A DNA stretch of 37,630 nucleotides, taken from Streptomyces hydrogenans. Its GTDB lineage: Bacteria; Actinomycetota; Actinomycetes; Streptomycetales; Streptomycetaceae. The DNA lies in NCBI RefSeq assembly GCF_014656075.1, contig NZ_BNBS01000079.1, positions 1-37,630 of the forward strand, read 5' to 3'. Within the stretch, counting starts at the first letter, position 1. Every line of letters begins with the position of its first letter. The notes below the pieces were generated by a model. The model made no database searches. It was not told the origin of the DNA and was given only the letters and a program-made list of their open reading frames with translations. The position numbers and the translations under genes are program-made. Shown piece after piece: positions 28,407-36,265 of this stretch.

Positions 28407-28886
28407 ATGGTCCCCGCGGCCCAGCCCCCCGAGCCCGACCCGCGCGAGGAGTTCGATCCGGAGAACGCGATGGAGACGGACCCCGTCGACGACCTGGCCG
28501 CCCCCGGCTACTCACCCCCCGAGCGCCCCCGGGGCGTCACCCGGCACGGCACCACGCGCCGGGAGCAGCGGGAGGGCGAACCGCTCGACGACCGGCTCCG
28601 CCAGGAGGTGCCGGAGGAGCCGGCGCCCCCGGGCGACGGCATCGGAGACCTGCCGGGCGGAGCCGGGGAGCCGGTCGACGACGAGGCCGGAGCCACCCGG
28701 GCCGGCCGTCTGGCCCCCTTCCCGGCCCGCTCGGGTCACATCGACCGCGCGGTCGCCCGCGACGTCGGCCCCGACGACGGCACCGCCCCGGCCGAGGAGG
28801 CGGCGATGCACGTGGACACGGCGGTGGACGGCGCGGAGGAACGACGGGAGACGGAGCGGCCGCCGTCGGAGCGGGCGGAGGAATGA
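28407..28886 (+). CDS. DUF5709 family protein
   Basis: 159 residues, acidic and probably disordered. GYSPPERPRGVTRHGTTRREQREGEPLDDRLRQEVPEE (34-71) is the DUF5709 signature; the middle has AGEPVDDEAGATRAGRL and the end has RDVGPDDGTAPAEEAAMHV. The family is confined to actinobacteria and has been seen next to other stress genes; it has no known role. GGAG stands 7 nt before ATG 28407. It probably forms a unit with DUF6480 (56 nt upstream) and the next gene (24 nt downstream). Confidence 0.9.
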   Translation: MVPAAQPPEPDPREEFDPENAMETDPVDDLAAPGYSPPERPRGVTRHGTTRREQREGEPLDDRLRQEVPEEPAPPGDGIGDLPGGAGEPVDDEAGATRAGRLAPFPARSGHIDRAVARDVGPDDGTAPAEEAAMHVDTAVDGAEERRETERPPSERAEE

Positions 28887-28910
28887 GGGAGACTTCGCAG
28901 GGTGATCGTG

Positions 28911-29546
28911 ATGCAGCCCGTCCTGGAGGTCGCCGCACCCGACGGCTTCGCCCTGTGGCCGGTGACGGAGGCCGGAGCGTCCGGATTCCTCGCCCTGGAC
29001 GGCGGACTGTCGCCCGCCGGGGTCGGGACGGCCGTGATGGCGCTCGCCGCCTGCAACGACCTGGCGGTGGAGGGCGACGAGCGGCCGCGGCACGGCGCGA
29101 CCGGCACCTTCCTGCACGGGCTGCTGACCTTCGACACCCCCTTCGCGGCCGGGGGCCTGCGGGTCACCGACCGGGCCGCGGGCGTCGACTTCGCCCCCGG
29201 TTGCTGCGACGGCCTGGAGGACTGGCGCGACTGGTACCGGCTCGTCGACGGCGACGGGCGTCTCGGCTTCGGCCACGAACCGGTGTCACCGGCGGCCGAA
29301 CGCCTGGGGGACGTCCTCCGCCTCACCGTGGACGTCGAGCGGCCCGACAGCCCCGTGATCACCCTGCCCGCGCGTGCCCTGCCGGGGATGCTCGCGGGCG
29401 TGGAGCGCGACCTCGCCGCCTTCCTCGTCCTGGCGTCCGGATGGGCGTCCGCCCACCTGCCGGACCATGACGTGGACCCCGTCGTCGCCGCGCTCGCCCG
29501 CGCCCTGGACGTCCCCGCGCCCACGGGGTCCCCGCACGCCATGTGA
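28911..29546 (+). CDS. hypothetical protein (211 aa)
   Basis: A soluble acidic protein, beta-rich by pattern: VLEVAAPDGFALWPVTEAGASGFLALDGG, then HGLLTFDTPFAAGGLRVTDRAAGVDFAPGCCDGLEDWRDWYRLVDGDGRLGFGHEP and RLTVDVERPDSPVITLPARALPGMLAGVERDLAAFL. CCDGLEDWRDWYR is its most distinctive stretch. I cannot name a family. ATG 28911 is chosen; GTG 28902 is in frame but touches the GCAGGG that would be the ribosome site. It follows DUF5709 closely. Confidence 0.72.
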   Translation: MQPVLEVAAPDGFALWPVTEAGASGFLALDGGLSPAGVGTAVMALAACNDLAVEGDERPRHGATGTFLHGLLTFDTPFAAGGLRVTDRAAGVDFAPGCCDGLEDWRDWYRLVDGDGRLGFGHEPVSPAAERLGDVLRLTVDVERPDSPVITLPARALPGMLAGVERDLAAFLVLASGWASAHLPDHDVDPVVAALARALDVPAPTGSPHAM

Positions 29547-29692
29547 GCGTCCGGCGCCGCGACCTGACAGGGCGTCCGACGGGCCCGCCGCGCTCACGGC
29601 GGGCGGATCGCCGGGCGGTCAGGGGTGTCGTACACGCATGCGATCATGCCGTCGAGGCACCGACGACGGTGCGGGAGAGAGCGGGAGCGCGT

Positions 29693-30814
29693 GTGAGCAG
29701 GGCCGGGGGACAGGACGGCTCGTCCGTGTCGGACGAGGAGTGGGAGCGGTTCCTGCGGGACGCGGAGGCGGGTACGGCCGGGGCGCCGGTCGAGCCGTCG
29801 GCGCGGGACCGGGAGGCGGAGGGACGGCTGCGGGCCGGGCCCGCACGGCCCGAGGGGTGGCGCACGTACACCCCGCCCGAGCGGCCCCGGCGCCGGACGG
29901 GCCGGTACGCGGCCGGGCTTGTGGCGGCCGTGGCGCTGCTGGCCGTGGCGCTCTTCCCGCAGCGGCTGCTCGGCTGGTTCGGCGACGGCGGAGCGGACGC
30001 GCCGCCACTGGCCGCCGAGACGGCGCGCCCCTCCGAGGCGCCGGGGGACGAGACCGCGCTGCGGGGGACCCTCGCCGAGCCCTTCCGCGGCTCACCCGCC
30101 GCCCGGTGGGCCGACGGGGCGGCCGGGATCACGGTGCCGGACGCCAAGGCGACCGGCTGGATGGACGCGGCCCAGGTCGCGCGGGCGCTCCGGCAGAGCC
30201 GGGACTTCCTGGTGGCCGCCGGGCTCGACACCGCCGTGCTGCGCGGCGAGCGGCCCACCGAGGCGATCGCGCTCCTGAACCCGCACCAGCGGGACGTCCA
30301 GGACTACCTCCGCACCGCCCTCTCCGGGGCGCCCACGCCGGACACCGACCCGCTCCTCCTGTTCAGCCGCTTCCGGCCGGAGCAGGCCCGGCTGGTCGGC
30401 GACGTGGTCAGGACCCGCGGCCGGCTCACGTACCGCGAGGGGAAGCGGGGCGCGGTCGAGGTGACGGCGGACGTCACCTTCGTCTACCCCGTCACCCCGG
30501 CCGCGGGTGACGGCGCCGACGCCGAGGTCATCCGCACCATCGTGCGGCGCCAGATCGTCATGAACTGGGACGACCCCGAGAAGGTCATCACGAAACCCGG
30601 CACGATGTCCCTCGTGTCGTACGCGCTCGACCTGACCAACGGCGGCTGCGACGAGCCCACCGGCTACTTCGTCCCGCCCTTCGGCGCCGCCGCCGACGAC
30701 CGGTCCACCGACCCGTCCCACCGGGTCGACCCGTACGACCGGACCGAGCCGCTCGACCCGGGGGACGGGACGACGGAGCCGGTGAACGGCTGCGCCACCG
30801 CGACCCGTTCGTAG
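29693..30814 (+). CDS. hypothetical single-pass membrane protein (373 aa)
   Basis: The N-terminal cytosolic part contains SDEEWERFLRDAEAG (13-27), a short motif I have seen in streptomycete membrane-anchored proteins. One transmembrane helix lies at about 72-88 (YAAGLVAAVALLAVALF) and a ~285-residue extracytoplasmic domain follows. That domain has GWMDAAQVARALRQSRDFLVAAGLD, NPHQRDVQDYL and VTADVTFVYPVTP. Two cysteines, one near the end of the chain and one about 50 residues earlier, may form a disulfide. GTG 29693 has GGGAG 5 nt upstream; GTG 29669 is also in frame. It ends in a 13-bp hairpin. Confidence 0.72.
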   Translation: MSRAGGQDGSSVSDEEWERFLRDAEAGTAGAPVEPSARDREAEGRLRAGPARPEGWRTYTPPERPRRRTGRYAAGLVAAVALLAVALFPQRLLGWFGDGGADAPPLAAETARPSEAPGDETALRGTLAEPFRGSPAARWADGAAGITVPDAKATGWMDAAQVARALRQSRDFLVAAGLDTAVLRGERPTEAIALLNPHQRDVQDYLRTALSGAPTPDTDPLLLFSRFRPEQARLVGDVVRTRGRLTYREGKRGAVEVTADVTFVYPVTPAAGDGADAEVIRTIVRRQIVMNWDDPEKVITKPGTMSLVSYALDLTNGGCDEPTGYFVPPFGAAADDRSTDPSHRVDPYDRTEPLDPGDGTTEPVNGCATATRS

Positions 30815-30819
30815 CCCGC

Positions 30820-30850
30820 CGGCGGGCGGACGCCGGCCGTCCGCCCGCCG
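30820..30850 (+). terminator. perfect 13-bp hairpin, 5-nt loop
   Basis: CGGCGGGCGGACG (30820-30832) pairs with CGTCCGCCCGCCG (30838-30850), starting 6 nt after the stop of the membrane-protein gene. Confidence 0.8.
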
Positions 30851-30853
30851 CTC

Positions 30854-30867
30854 CGAGAGCGCTCCCC
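30854..30867. promoter_or_regulatory. CebR-like LacI-family operator
   Basis: CGAGAGCGCTCCCC matches the streptomycete CebR palindrome TGGGAGCGCTCCCA at 11 of 14 positions, including the whole AGCGCT centre. It lies about 55 bp before the -35 box of the GH1 gene, whose product class (beta-glucosidase) is the usual CebR target. The distance is larger than usual for simple repression. Confidence 0.4.
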
Positions 30868-30920
30868 GCGGGCCGCAACATGAGGAATTCCGGAGACAAT
30901 TCACCTCTGTGACCAGGGTG

Positions 30921-30949
30921 TTGACTTCCTACTGGCCGGTACCGATGAT
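30921..30949 (+). promoter_or_regulatory. promoter of the GH1 operon, apparently leaderless
   Basis: TTGACT (30921-30926), exactly 17 nt, GATGAT (30944-30949), then 7 nt to ATG 30957. The best -35 in the window. No ribosome site lies before the ATG. Confidence 0.6.
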
Positions 30950-30956
30950 CGCGGCC

Positions 30957-32288
30957 ATGGCAGCTACCACGGACCCGCTCCCGACCTTCCCGCCCGGCTT
31001 CCTCTGGGGCGTCTCCACCTCCGCCCACCAGATCGAGGGCGACGTCGCCGGACGCCGCCCCTCGGTGTGGGACGCCTTCGGCGCCGGGCCCGGCCGGATC
31101 AGGGACGGCTCGACCGCCGACGTGGCCTGCGACCACGTGGCCCGCTACCGCGAGGACGTGGGGCTCGTCCGCGACCTGGGCGTGGACGCGTACCGCTTCT
31201 CCGTCTCCTGGCCGCGGGTGCTCGCGCCCGGCGGCCTCGACTTCTACGACCGGCTGGTCGACGAGCTGTGCGCGCAGGGCGTGCGGCCGGTGCCGACCCT
31301 CTTCCACTGGGACCTGCCCCTGGAGATCGAGGAGGCGGGCGGCTGGCTGGAGCGGGACACGGCCGCCCGCTTCGCCGCCTACGCCTCGACCGTCGCCGAA
31401 CGCCTCGGCGACCGCGTCACGAAGTGGATCACCCTCAACGAGCCCGCCGAACACACCCTGCTCGGCCACGCCCTGGGCGCCCACGCCCCCGGCCGGAAGC
31501 TGCTGTTCGACGCGCTGCCCGTCGCCCACCACCAGCTCCTCGCCCACGGGCTCGCCGCGGGCGCGCTGCGCACCGCCGGCGCCACGGACATCGGCATCGC
31601 CAACTCGCACGGCCCGACCTGGCCCGCCTCCGACAGCGACGCCGACACCGGGGCCGCCGACCTCTACGACCTCATCCTCAACCGGCTCTTCGCCGATCCG
31701 CTGCTGCTCGGCCGCTACCCGGACGGCTTCGGCGAACTCATGCCGGGCGACGACGTGGACGCCGACCTGAAGGTGATCTCCGAGTCCACGCTCGACTGGT
31801 ACGGGATCAACTTCTACCAGCCGACCAAGGCGGGCGCGCCCGGCCCGGAGGACGTGGAGTTCTCCGGACTCACCCTGCCCGCCGGACTGCCCTTCTCCGT
31901 GCGGGAGATCGAGGGGTACCCGGTGACGGACTTCGGCTGGCCCGTCGTCCCCGACGCGTTCACCGAACTCCTCACCTCCTTCCGCGACCGCTACGGAGAC
32001 CGGCTGCCGCCCCTGGTCATCACCGAGAACGGCTGCGCCTACGAAGGACTCGACGACCAGTCCCGCATCGCCTACCTGGACGGCCACCTGCGGGCCCTGC
32101 ACCGCGCCATCGAGGCGGGGGTCGACGTCCGCGGCTACTTCCACTGGTCGCTGATGGACAACTTCGAATGGGCCGAGGGCTACACGAAGCGCTTCGGTCT
32201 CGTCCACGTCGACTACGCCACCCAGAAGCGCACCCCGAAGGCGTCGTACGCCTGGCTGCGGGACGCGCTGAGAGCGCAGCGGGCATGA
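30957..32288 (+). CDS. GH1 beta-glucosidase
   Basis: 443 residues, a full GH1 (alpha/beta)8 barrel. FPPGFLWGVSTSAHQIEG (11-28) is the N-terminal signature. TLNEP (159-163) holds the acid/base E162, and ITENG (355-359) the nucleophile E357. HWSLMDNFEWAEGYTKRFGL lies near the C-terminus. It would hydrolyse cellobiose or short beta-glucosides; there is no signal peptide, so it acts in the cytoplasm after uptake. ATG 30957 is chosen because the promoter spacing places the transcript start there; an in-frame ATG at 30945 overlaps the -10 box. The stop overlaps the next start (ATGA), so the enzyme and the transporter are coupled. Confidence 0.95.
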   Translation: MAATTDPLPTFPPGFLWGVSTSAHQIEGDVAGRRPSVWDAFGAGPGRIRDGSTADVACDHVARYREDVGLVRDLGVDAYRFSVSWPRVLAPGGLDFYDRLVDELCAQGVRPVPTLFHWDLPLEIEEAGGWLERDTAARFAAYASTVAERLGDRVTKWITLNEPAEHTLLGHALGAHAPGRKLLFDALPVAHHQLLAHGLAAGALRTAGATDIGIANSHGPTWPASDSDADTGAADLYDLILNRLFADPLLLGRYPDGFGELMPGDDVDADLKVISESTLDWYGINFYQPTKAGAPGPEDVEFSGLTLPAGLPFSVREIEGYPVTDFGWPVVPDAFTELLTSFRDRYGDRLPPLVITENGCAYEGLDDQSRIAYLDGHLRALHRAIEAGVDVRGYFHWSLMDNFEWAEGYTKRFGLVHVDYATQKRTPKASYAWLRDALRAQRA

Positions 32289-33526
32289 CCGCCCTCGCCC
32301 TGGAGGAGCCCGCCGAGCGCGTCGGGCGCGGCTGGACGGCCGCGCTGTCGCTGGCCAACGGCGCGATCTGGGTCGGCTGGTACGGGCCGCTGCAGATCCT
32401 GCTCGCACGGCAGGCCGAGCTGTTCGCGCCCGGCACCGGCCTGTCGAAGGAGTCGCTGCTCGCCTGGGTGACCGGGGTCGGGGCGGTGGTGTCGCTGGCC
32501 GCCAACCCGCTCTTCGGCGCGCTGTCGGACCGGACCACGTCCCGCCACGGGCGGCGCACCCCGTGGATCGTCGCGGGGGCGGCGGGAGGGGCGCTGTCCC
32601 TGCTGCTGCTCGGCGCGGCGGACGCGGTCTGGGTCCTGTTCCTGGGCTGGTGCCTGGTGCAGCTGACGCTGAACGCGGCGTTCGCCGCCGTGACGGCGGC
32701 GGTGCCGGACCGGGTGCCGCGCGCGCAGCGCGGCGCGGTGGGCGGCTGGCTGGGGGCCGCGCAGATCCTCGGCGTCGTCGCCGGCACCGGGCTTGCGACG
32801 GCCGCCGGGGGAGTGGGCGCCGGATACGCGGCCTGCGCGGTCTTCACCCTGGTCGGCGTCGCGCCGTACGTCCTGCGCCACCGGGACCTGCGGCTCGCCG
32901 CCGCCGACCGGCCTGCCTGGTCCTGGCGCGGCTTCCTGGCCGGGTTCCGCCTCAGCCCCCGCGCCCACCCCGACCTGGCCTGGGCCTGGCTGACCCGCTT
33001 CCTGATCAACCTCGGCAACGCGCTCGTCCTGCTCTACCTCTTCTACTACCTCCGCGACCGGCTCCAGCACCCGGACCCGGAGACCGGCGTCCTCGTCCTG
33101 ACGGCGGTGAACGGAGTGACCCTCCTCGCCACCGTCGTGCTGGGCGGGATCTGGTCGGACCGGGTGGGCCGCCGCAAGCCCTTCGTCCTGTGGTCCGGGG
33201 TCCTGATGGCGCTGGCGACCGGCCTGCTCGCGGGCTGGCAGACCTGGCCCGGCGCGCTCGTCGCGGCGGCGCTGCTCGGCATCGGCTTCGGCGTCTTCAC
33301 CTCGGTCGACTTCGCCCTCATGACCGACGTCCTCCCCAAGGCCGCCGACCGCGGCAAGGACCTGGGCGTCATCAACATCGCCAACTCCCTCCCCCAGGTG
33401 GCCGCCCCCGCCCTGGCCGCCCCCCTCGTCAACCACCTGGGCGGCTACCGCGCCCTCTACCTCGTCGCGGCGGGCGTGGGACTCCTGGGCGCGCTGCTGG
33501 TGCGGCGCATCAGGGCGGTGGACTGA
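32285..33526 (+). CDS. MFS / sugar:cation-symporter-like transporter
   Basis: 413 residues with about 12 hydrophobic helices. Loop 2-3 carries NPLFGALSDRTTSRHGRRTPWIVAGA, the MFS/GPH motif (G-x-x-D-R-x-x-x-R-x-G-R-R-x-P), and its second-half copy is GGIWSDRVGRRKPFVLWSG. The central loop is short. ATG 32285 overlaps the GH1 stop. I infer import of the beta-glucoside that the coupled enzyme then splits. This differs from the ABC-type CebEFG route usual in streptomycetes. Confidence 0.92.
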   Translation: MTALALEEPAERVGRGWTAALSLANGAIWVGWYGPLQILLARQAELFAPGTGLSKESLLAWVTGVGAVVSLAANPLFGALSDRTTSRHGRRTPWIVAGAAGGALSLLLLGAADAVWVLFLGWCLVQLTLNAAFAAVTAAVPDRVPRAQRGAVGGWLGAAQILGVVAGTGLATAAGGVGAGYAACAVFTLVGVAPYVLRHRDLRLAAADRPAWSWRGFLAGFRLSPRAHPDLAWAWLTRFLINLGNALVLLYLFYYLRDRLQHPDPETGVLVLTAVNGVTLLATVVLGGIWSDRVGRRKPFVLWSGVLMALATGLLAGWQTWPGALVAAALLGIGFGVFTSVDFALMTDVLPKAADRGKDLGVINIANSLPQVAAPALAAPLVNHLGGYRALYLVAAGVGLLGALLVRRIRAVD

Positions 33527-33540
33527 CGGAGCCGGTCCGG

Positions 33541-33804
33541 TCAGACGGGGCGGCGGCGCCGGAGGACGTACTCCGACGGCCCGCACAGGGTCCGGAAGAC
33601 CGCGTTGGTGACGACGAAGTACGCGGGGCTCACCCGGCCCTCCTCCTTGGCGACGAACCCCCGGCCGTGCTCGCCCTGGTGGCGTCGCCACAGGCGACGG
33701 CGCAGCGGGGCCCCGGTGACCAGGAGCACCGGGGCCAGGAGGAGCGCGCCGACCGTCACGGCGCATCTGACCGCGTGGATTCCGATCCTGTTCCCGATCC
33801 GCAT
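33541..33804 (-). CDS. small hypothetical membrane protein (87 aa)
   Basis: One hydrophobic helix (AVTVGALLLAPVLLVTGAPL, about 15-34) is followed by a basic, aromatic part RRRLWRRHQGEHGRGFVAKEEGRVSPAYFVVTNAVFRTL. Third positions are G/C in nearly all codons. GAGG lies just before ATG 33804. The start codon is located between the arms of a 10-bp perfect inverted repeat. Function is unknown. It is convergent with the MFS gene. Confidence 0.62.
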   Translation of the reverse strand: MRIGNRIGIHAVRCAVTVGALLLAPVLLVTGAPLRRRLWRRHQGEHGRGFVAKEEGRVSPAYFVVTNAVFRTLCGPSEYVLRRRRPV

Positions 33805-33828
33805 CGCCTCGGGGTGCCGATCGGGAAC
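33790..33828 (-). promoter_or_regulatory. 10-bp perfect inverted repeat across the start of the 87-residue gene
   Basis: GTTCCCGATC (33790-33799) and GATCGGGAAC (33819-33828) enclose 19 bp that hold the ribosome site and ATG 33804. It could be an operator, or an mRNA hairpin that controls the start. Confidence 0.6.
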
Positions 33829-33925
33829 GATCTTGTCCAGGGGGCCGGTCAGGCCGGTGCGCCCGGGTGGTTCCGGCCGGTCGGGGCGAGGGCGCCCGTC
33901 CGGTCCGACCGTTCCCGGCCCGGAC

Positions 33926-34642
<717 letters not shown>

Positions 34643-34915
34643 GGAATCCTCCTCCATACGCTCCGGAGCCCGGACGGAAGGCCCCGGAGACTTTCCGGTA
34701 CAGCTCACCAGGCCCTGGCCCCGGGCGCTCGCGGAGCTGGGCCGGTCGCCTGAGCGAGTCCGTCGGCCAGGGCTGTGCGCGCGCACGCGAGCCGGGTCGG
34801 GCGTGGCGCCCCGGGTGGACGGCGGGGTGGTTCTGTCCGGTCGAGACGCGGTTTGCGCCGATTCTTCGGGTGGGGAGGGGAGCTCGACTTCGGCCGGTTC
34901 CCTCGGTCGAAACTC

Positions 34916-34944
34916 TTGTCGGGGCCGTCACGCCTCTCTAATGT
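34916..34944 (+). promoter_or_regulatory. promoter of the aminotransferase/sugar-ABC operon
   Basis: TTGTCG (34916-34921), 17-nt spacer, TAATGT (34939-34944). Predicted transcript start near 34951, about 20 nt before the leader ORF. The region is clearly more AT-rich than its surroundings. Confidence 0.6.
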
Positions 34945-34950
34945 GAACCT

Positions 34951-34986
34951 TCAAATCCAGGGGAGACTGTATGCCTGGTCCTTTGA
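34951..34986 (+). promoter_or_regulatory. 5'UTR hairpin enclosing the leader-ORF start
   Basis: TCAAA (34951-34955) and CCAGG (34957-34961) pair with TTTGA (34982-34986) and CCTGG (34974-34978) across a small internal loop. The apical loop holds the ATG of the leader ORF, and the 3' arm touches the GAGGGA of the main gene. Confidence 0.45.
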
Positions 34987-35000
34987 GGGATCAATTTTGA
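34971..35000 (+). CDS. 9-codon leader ORF (MPGPLRDQF)
   Basis: ATG 34971 has GGGAGA 5-6 nt upstream and the ORF closes with TGA 34998-35000. That stop overlaps the TTG start of the aminotransferase as TTGA. It may be a leader peptide that feeds ribosomes to the weak TTG start. Too short to judge by codon bias. Confidence 0.4.
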   Translation: MPGPLRDQF

Positions 35001-36265
35001 ACGATCAAATTCATTCGTCGGCATCTCGCGCACCGATGCCCGGCTACCTCGACCACGCGCGGGTCGGCCCGCTGTCCCGCCCGGCCGCCCGCGCGCTGGC
35101 CGGGGCGAACGGGCTCGCCACGCGGATGGCGCCCGCCGACCTGGACCGGCTGTTCGCGCTCGGCGACGCCGCCCGGGCGTCCGCGGCCCGGCTGCTCGAC
35201 GCCCGGCCGCACGAGCTCGCGCTCTCCCCGTCGACCAGCAACGGCCTCTTCACCGTGGCCGCCGCCCTCCAGGGCCCGGGGACCGTGCTCGTGCCCCGGG
35301 GCGAGTTCCCCGCCAACGTCTACCCCTGGCTGCGCTTCGAGGGGCGCGGCGGCCCGGACGTCCGGCTGGTCGAGCCGGACGAGGGGCGGCACATCACGCC
35401 CGAGTCGCTGCGGCGCCGGCTCACCCCCGACGTCGTCGCCCTCACCGTCAGCGCCGTCGACTCCCTCACCGGGCACGTCGCACCCCTCGCCGCCCTCAAG
35501 GAGGTCCTCGGGCCGCACAGGCTGCTGATCGTCGACGCCATCCAGGGGCTCGGAGCCGTACCGCTCGAAGCCGAGGCCGCCGACGTCCTGGTGAGCGGCG
35601 GCCAGAAGTGGCTGCGGGCCGGCTGGGGCGCCGCCCTGCTGCTGATCCGCGACCGGTGCGCCGCGCGGCTGGCACCCGGGCTCGGAGGCTGGGCCGGCGT
35701 CGCCGAACCCTTCGCGGAGCGGCACCCGGCACCACCCCTGCCCGGCGCCGCCGCACACCTCGCCACCAACCCGGACTTCCCGGCCTCCGCCGCCCTCGCC
35801 GCGGCCCTCGACGACCTCGCCGGCCAGGGCGGGCCCGCCGCCGTCGGCGCCAGGATCCGCACCGCCCTCGCCGAGCTGCTGGACCGGGCCGAGCGCGCCG
35901 GGTCCGAGGTGCTGCTGAACGGGCTCGGCCCCGCCGAGCCCGCCGGCACCGGCACCTTCCGGCTGCCCGGGCACGACCCGGCGGCCGTGCACCGGGCCCT
36001 CGAAGCCGCCGGCGTCGTCACCACCCGCCGCGGCGAGTGGATCCGCCTCTCCCCGCACGCCTCCACCCCGGCCGCCGCGACGGACCTGTTCGCCGAGGCG
36101 CTGGCGCCGTTCGCCCGGCCCACGGGCCGCGCGCGCACGACCACGGCCGGCCCCGCGACCCCGGAACCCGTGACCCCCGACCCCGCCTCCGGCACCCCTC
36201 CCACCCGCACCACGTCTCCCTCCTCCACCACCCTCACCCAGGAGCCGACATGTCCCACCACCTGA
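34997..36265 (+). CDS. aminotransferase class V-fold PLP-dependent enzyme
   Basis: 422 residues from TTG 34997, with GAGGGA 6 nt before it; the first ATG (35036) has no ribosome site. Fold-type I marks: SPSTSNGLFTVA (78-89) binds the PLP phosphate, VDAIQGLGAVPLE (179-191) has D180 and Q183, and VSGGQKWLRAGWG (199-211) has the Schiff-base K204. It resembles cysteine desulfurase/isopenicillin-N-epimerase-like proteins but lacks the catalytic-cysteine loop of desulfurases. A Pro/Thr-rich tail (about 372-422) is unusual. The stop overlaps the binding-protein gene by 16 nt, so it belongs to a transport operon. Epimerase or lyase action on an imported compound is an inference. Confidence 0.87.
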   Translation: MNDQIHSSASRAPMPGYLDHARVGPLSRPAARALAGANGLATRMAPADLDRLFALGDAARASAARLLDARPHELALSPSTSNGLFTVAAALQGPGTVLVPRGEFPANVYPWLRFEGRGGPDVRLVEPDEGRHITPESLRRRLTPDVVALTVSAVDSLTGHVAPLAALKEVLGPHRLLIVDAIQGLGAVPLEAEAADVLVSGGQKWLRAGWGAALLLIRDRCAARLAPGLGGWAGVAEPFAERHPAPPLPGAAAHLATNPDFPASAALAAALDDLAGQGGPAAVGARIRTALAELLDRAERAGSEVLLNGLGPAEPAGTGTFRLPGHDPAAVHRALEAAGVVTTRRGEWIRLSPHASTPAAATDLFAEALAPFARPTGRARTTTAGPATPEPVTPDPASGTPPTRTTSPSSTTLTQEPTCPTT

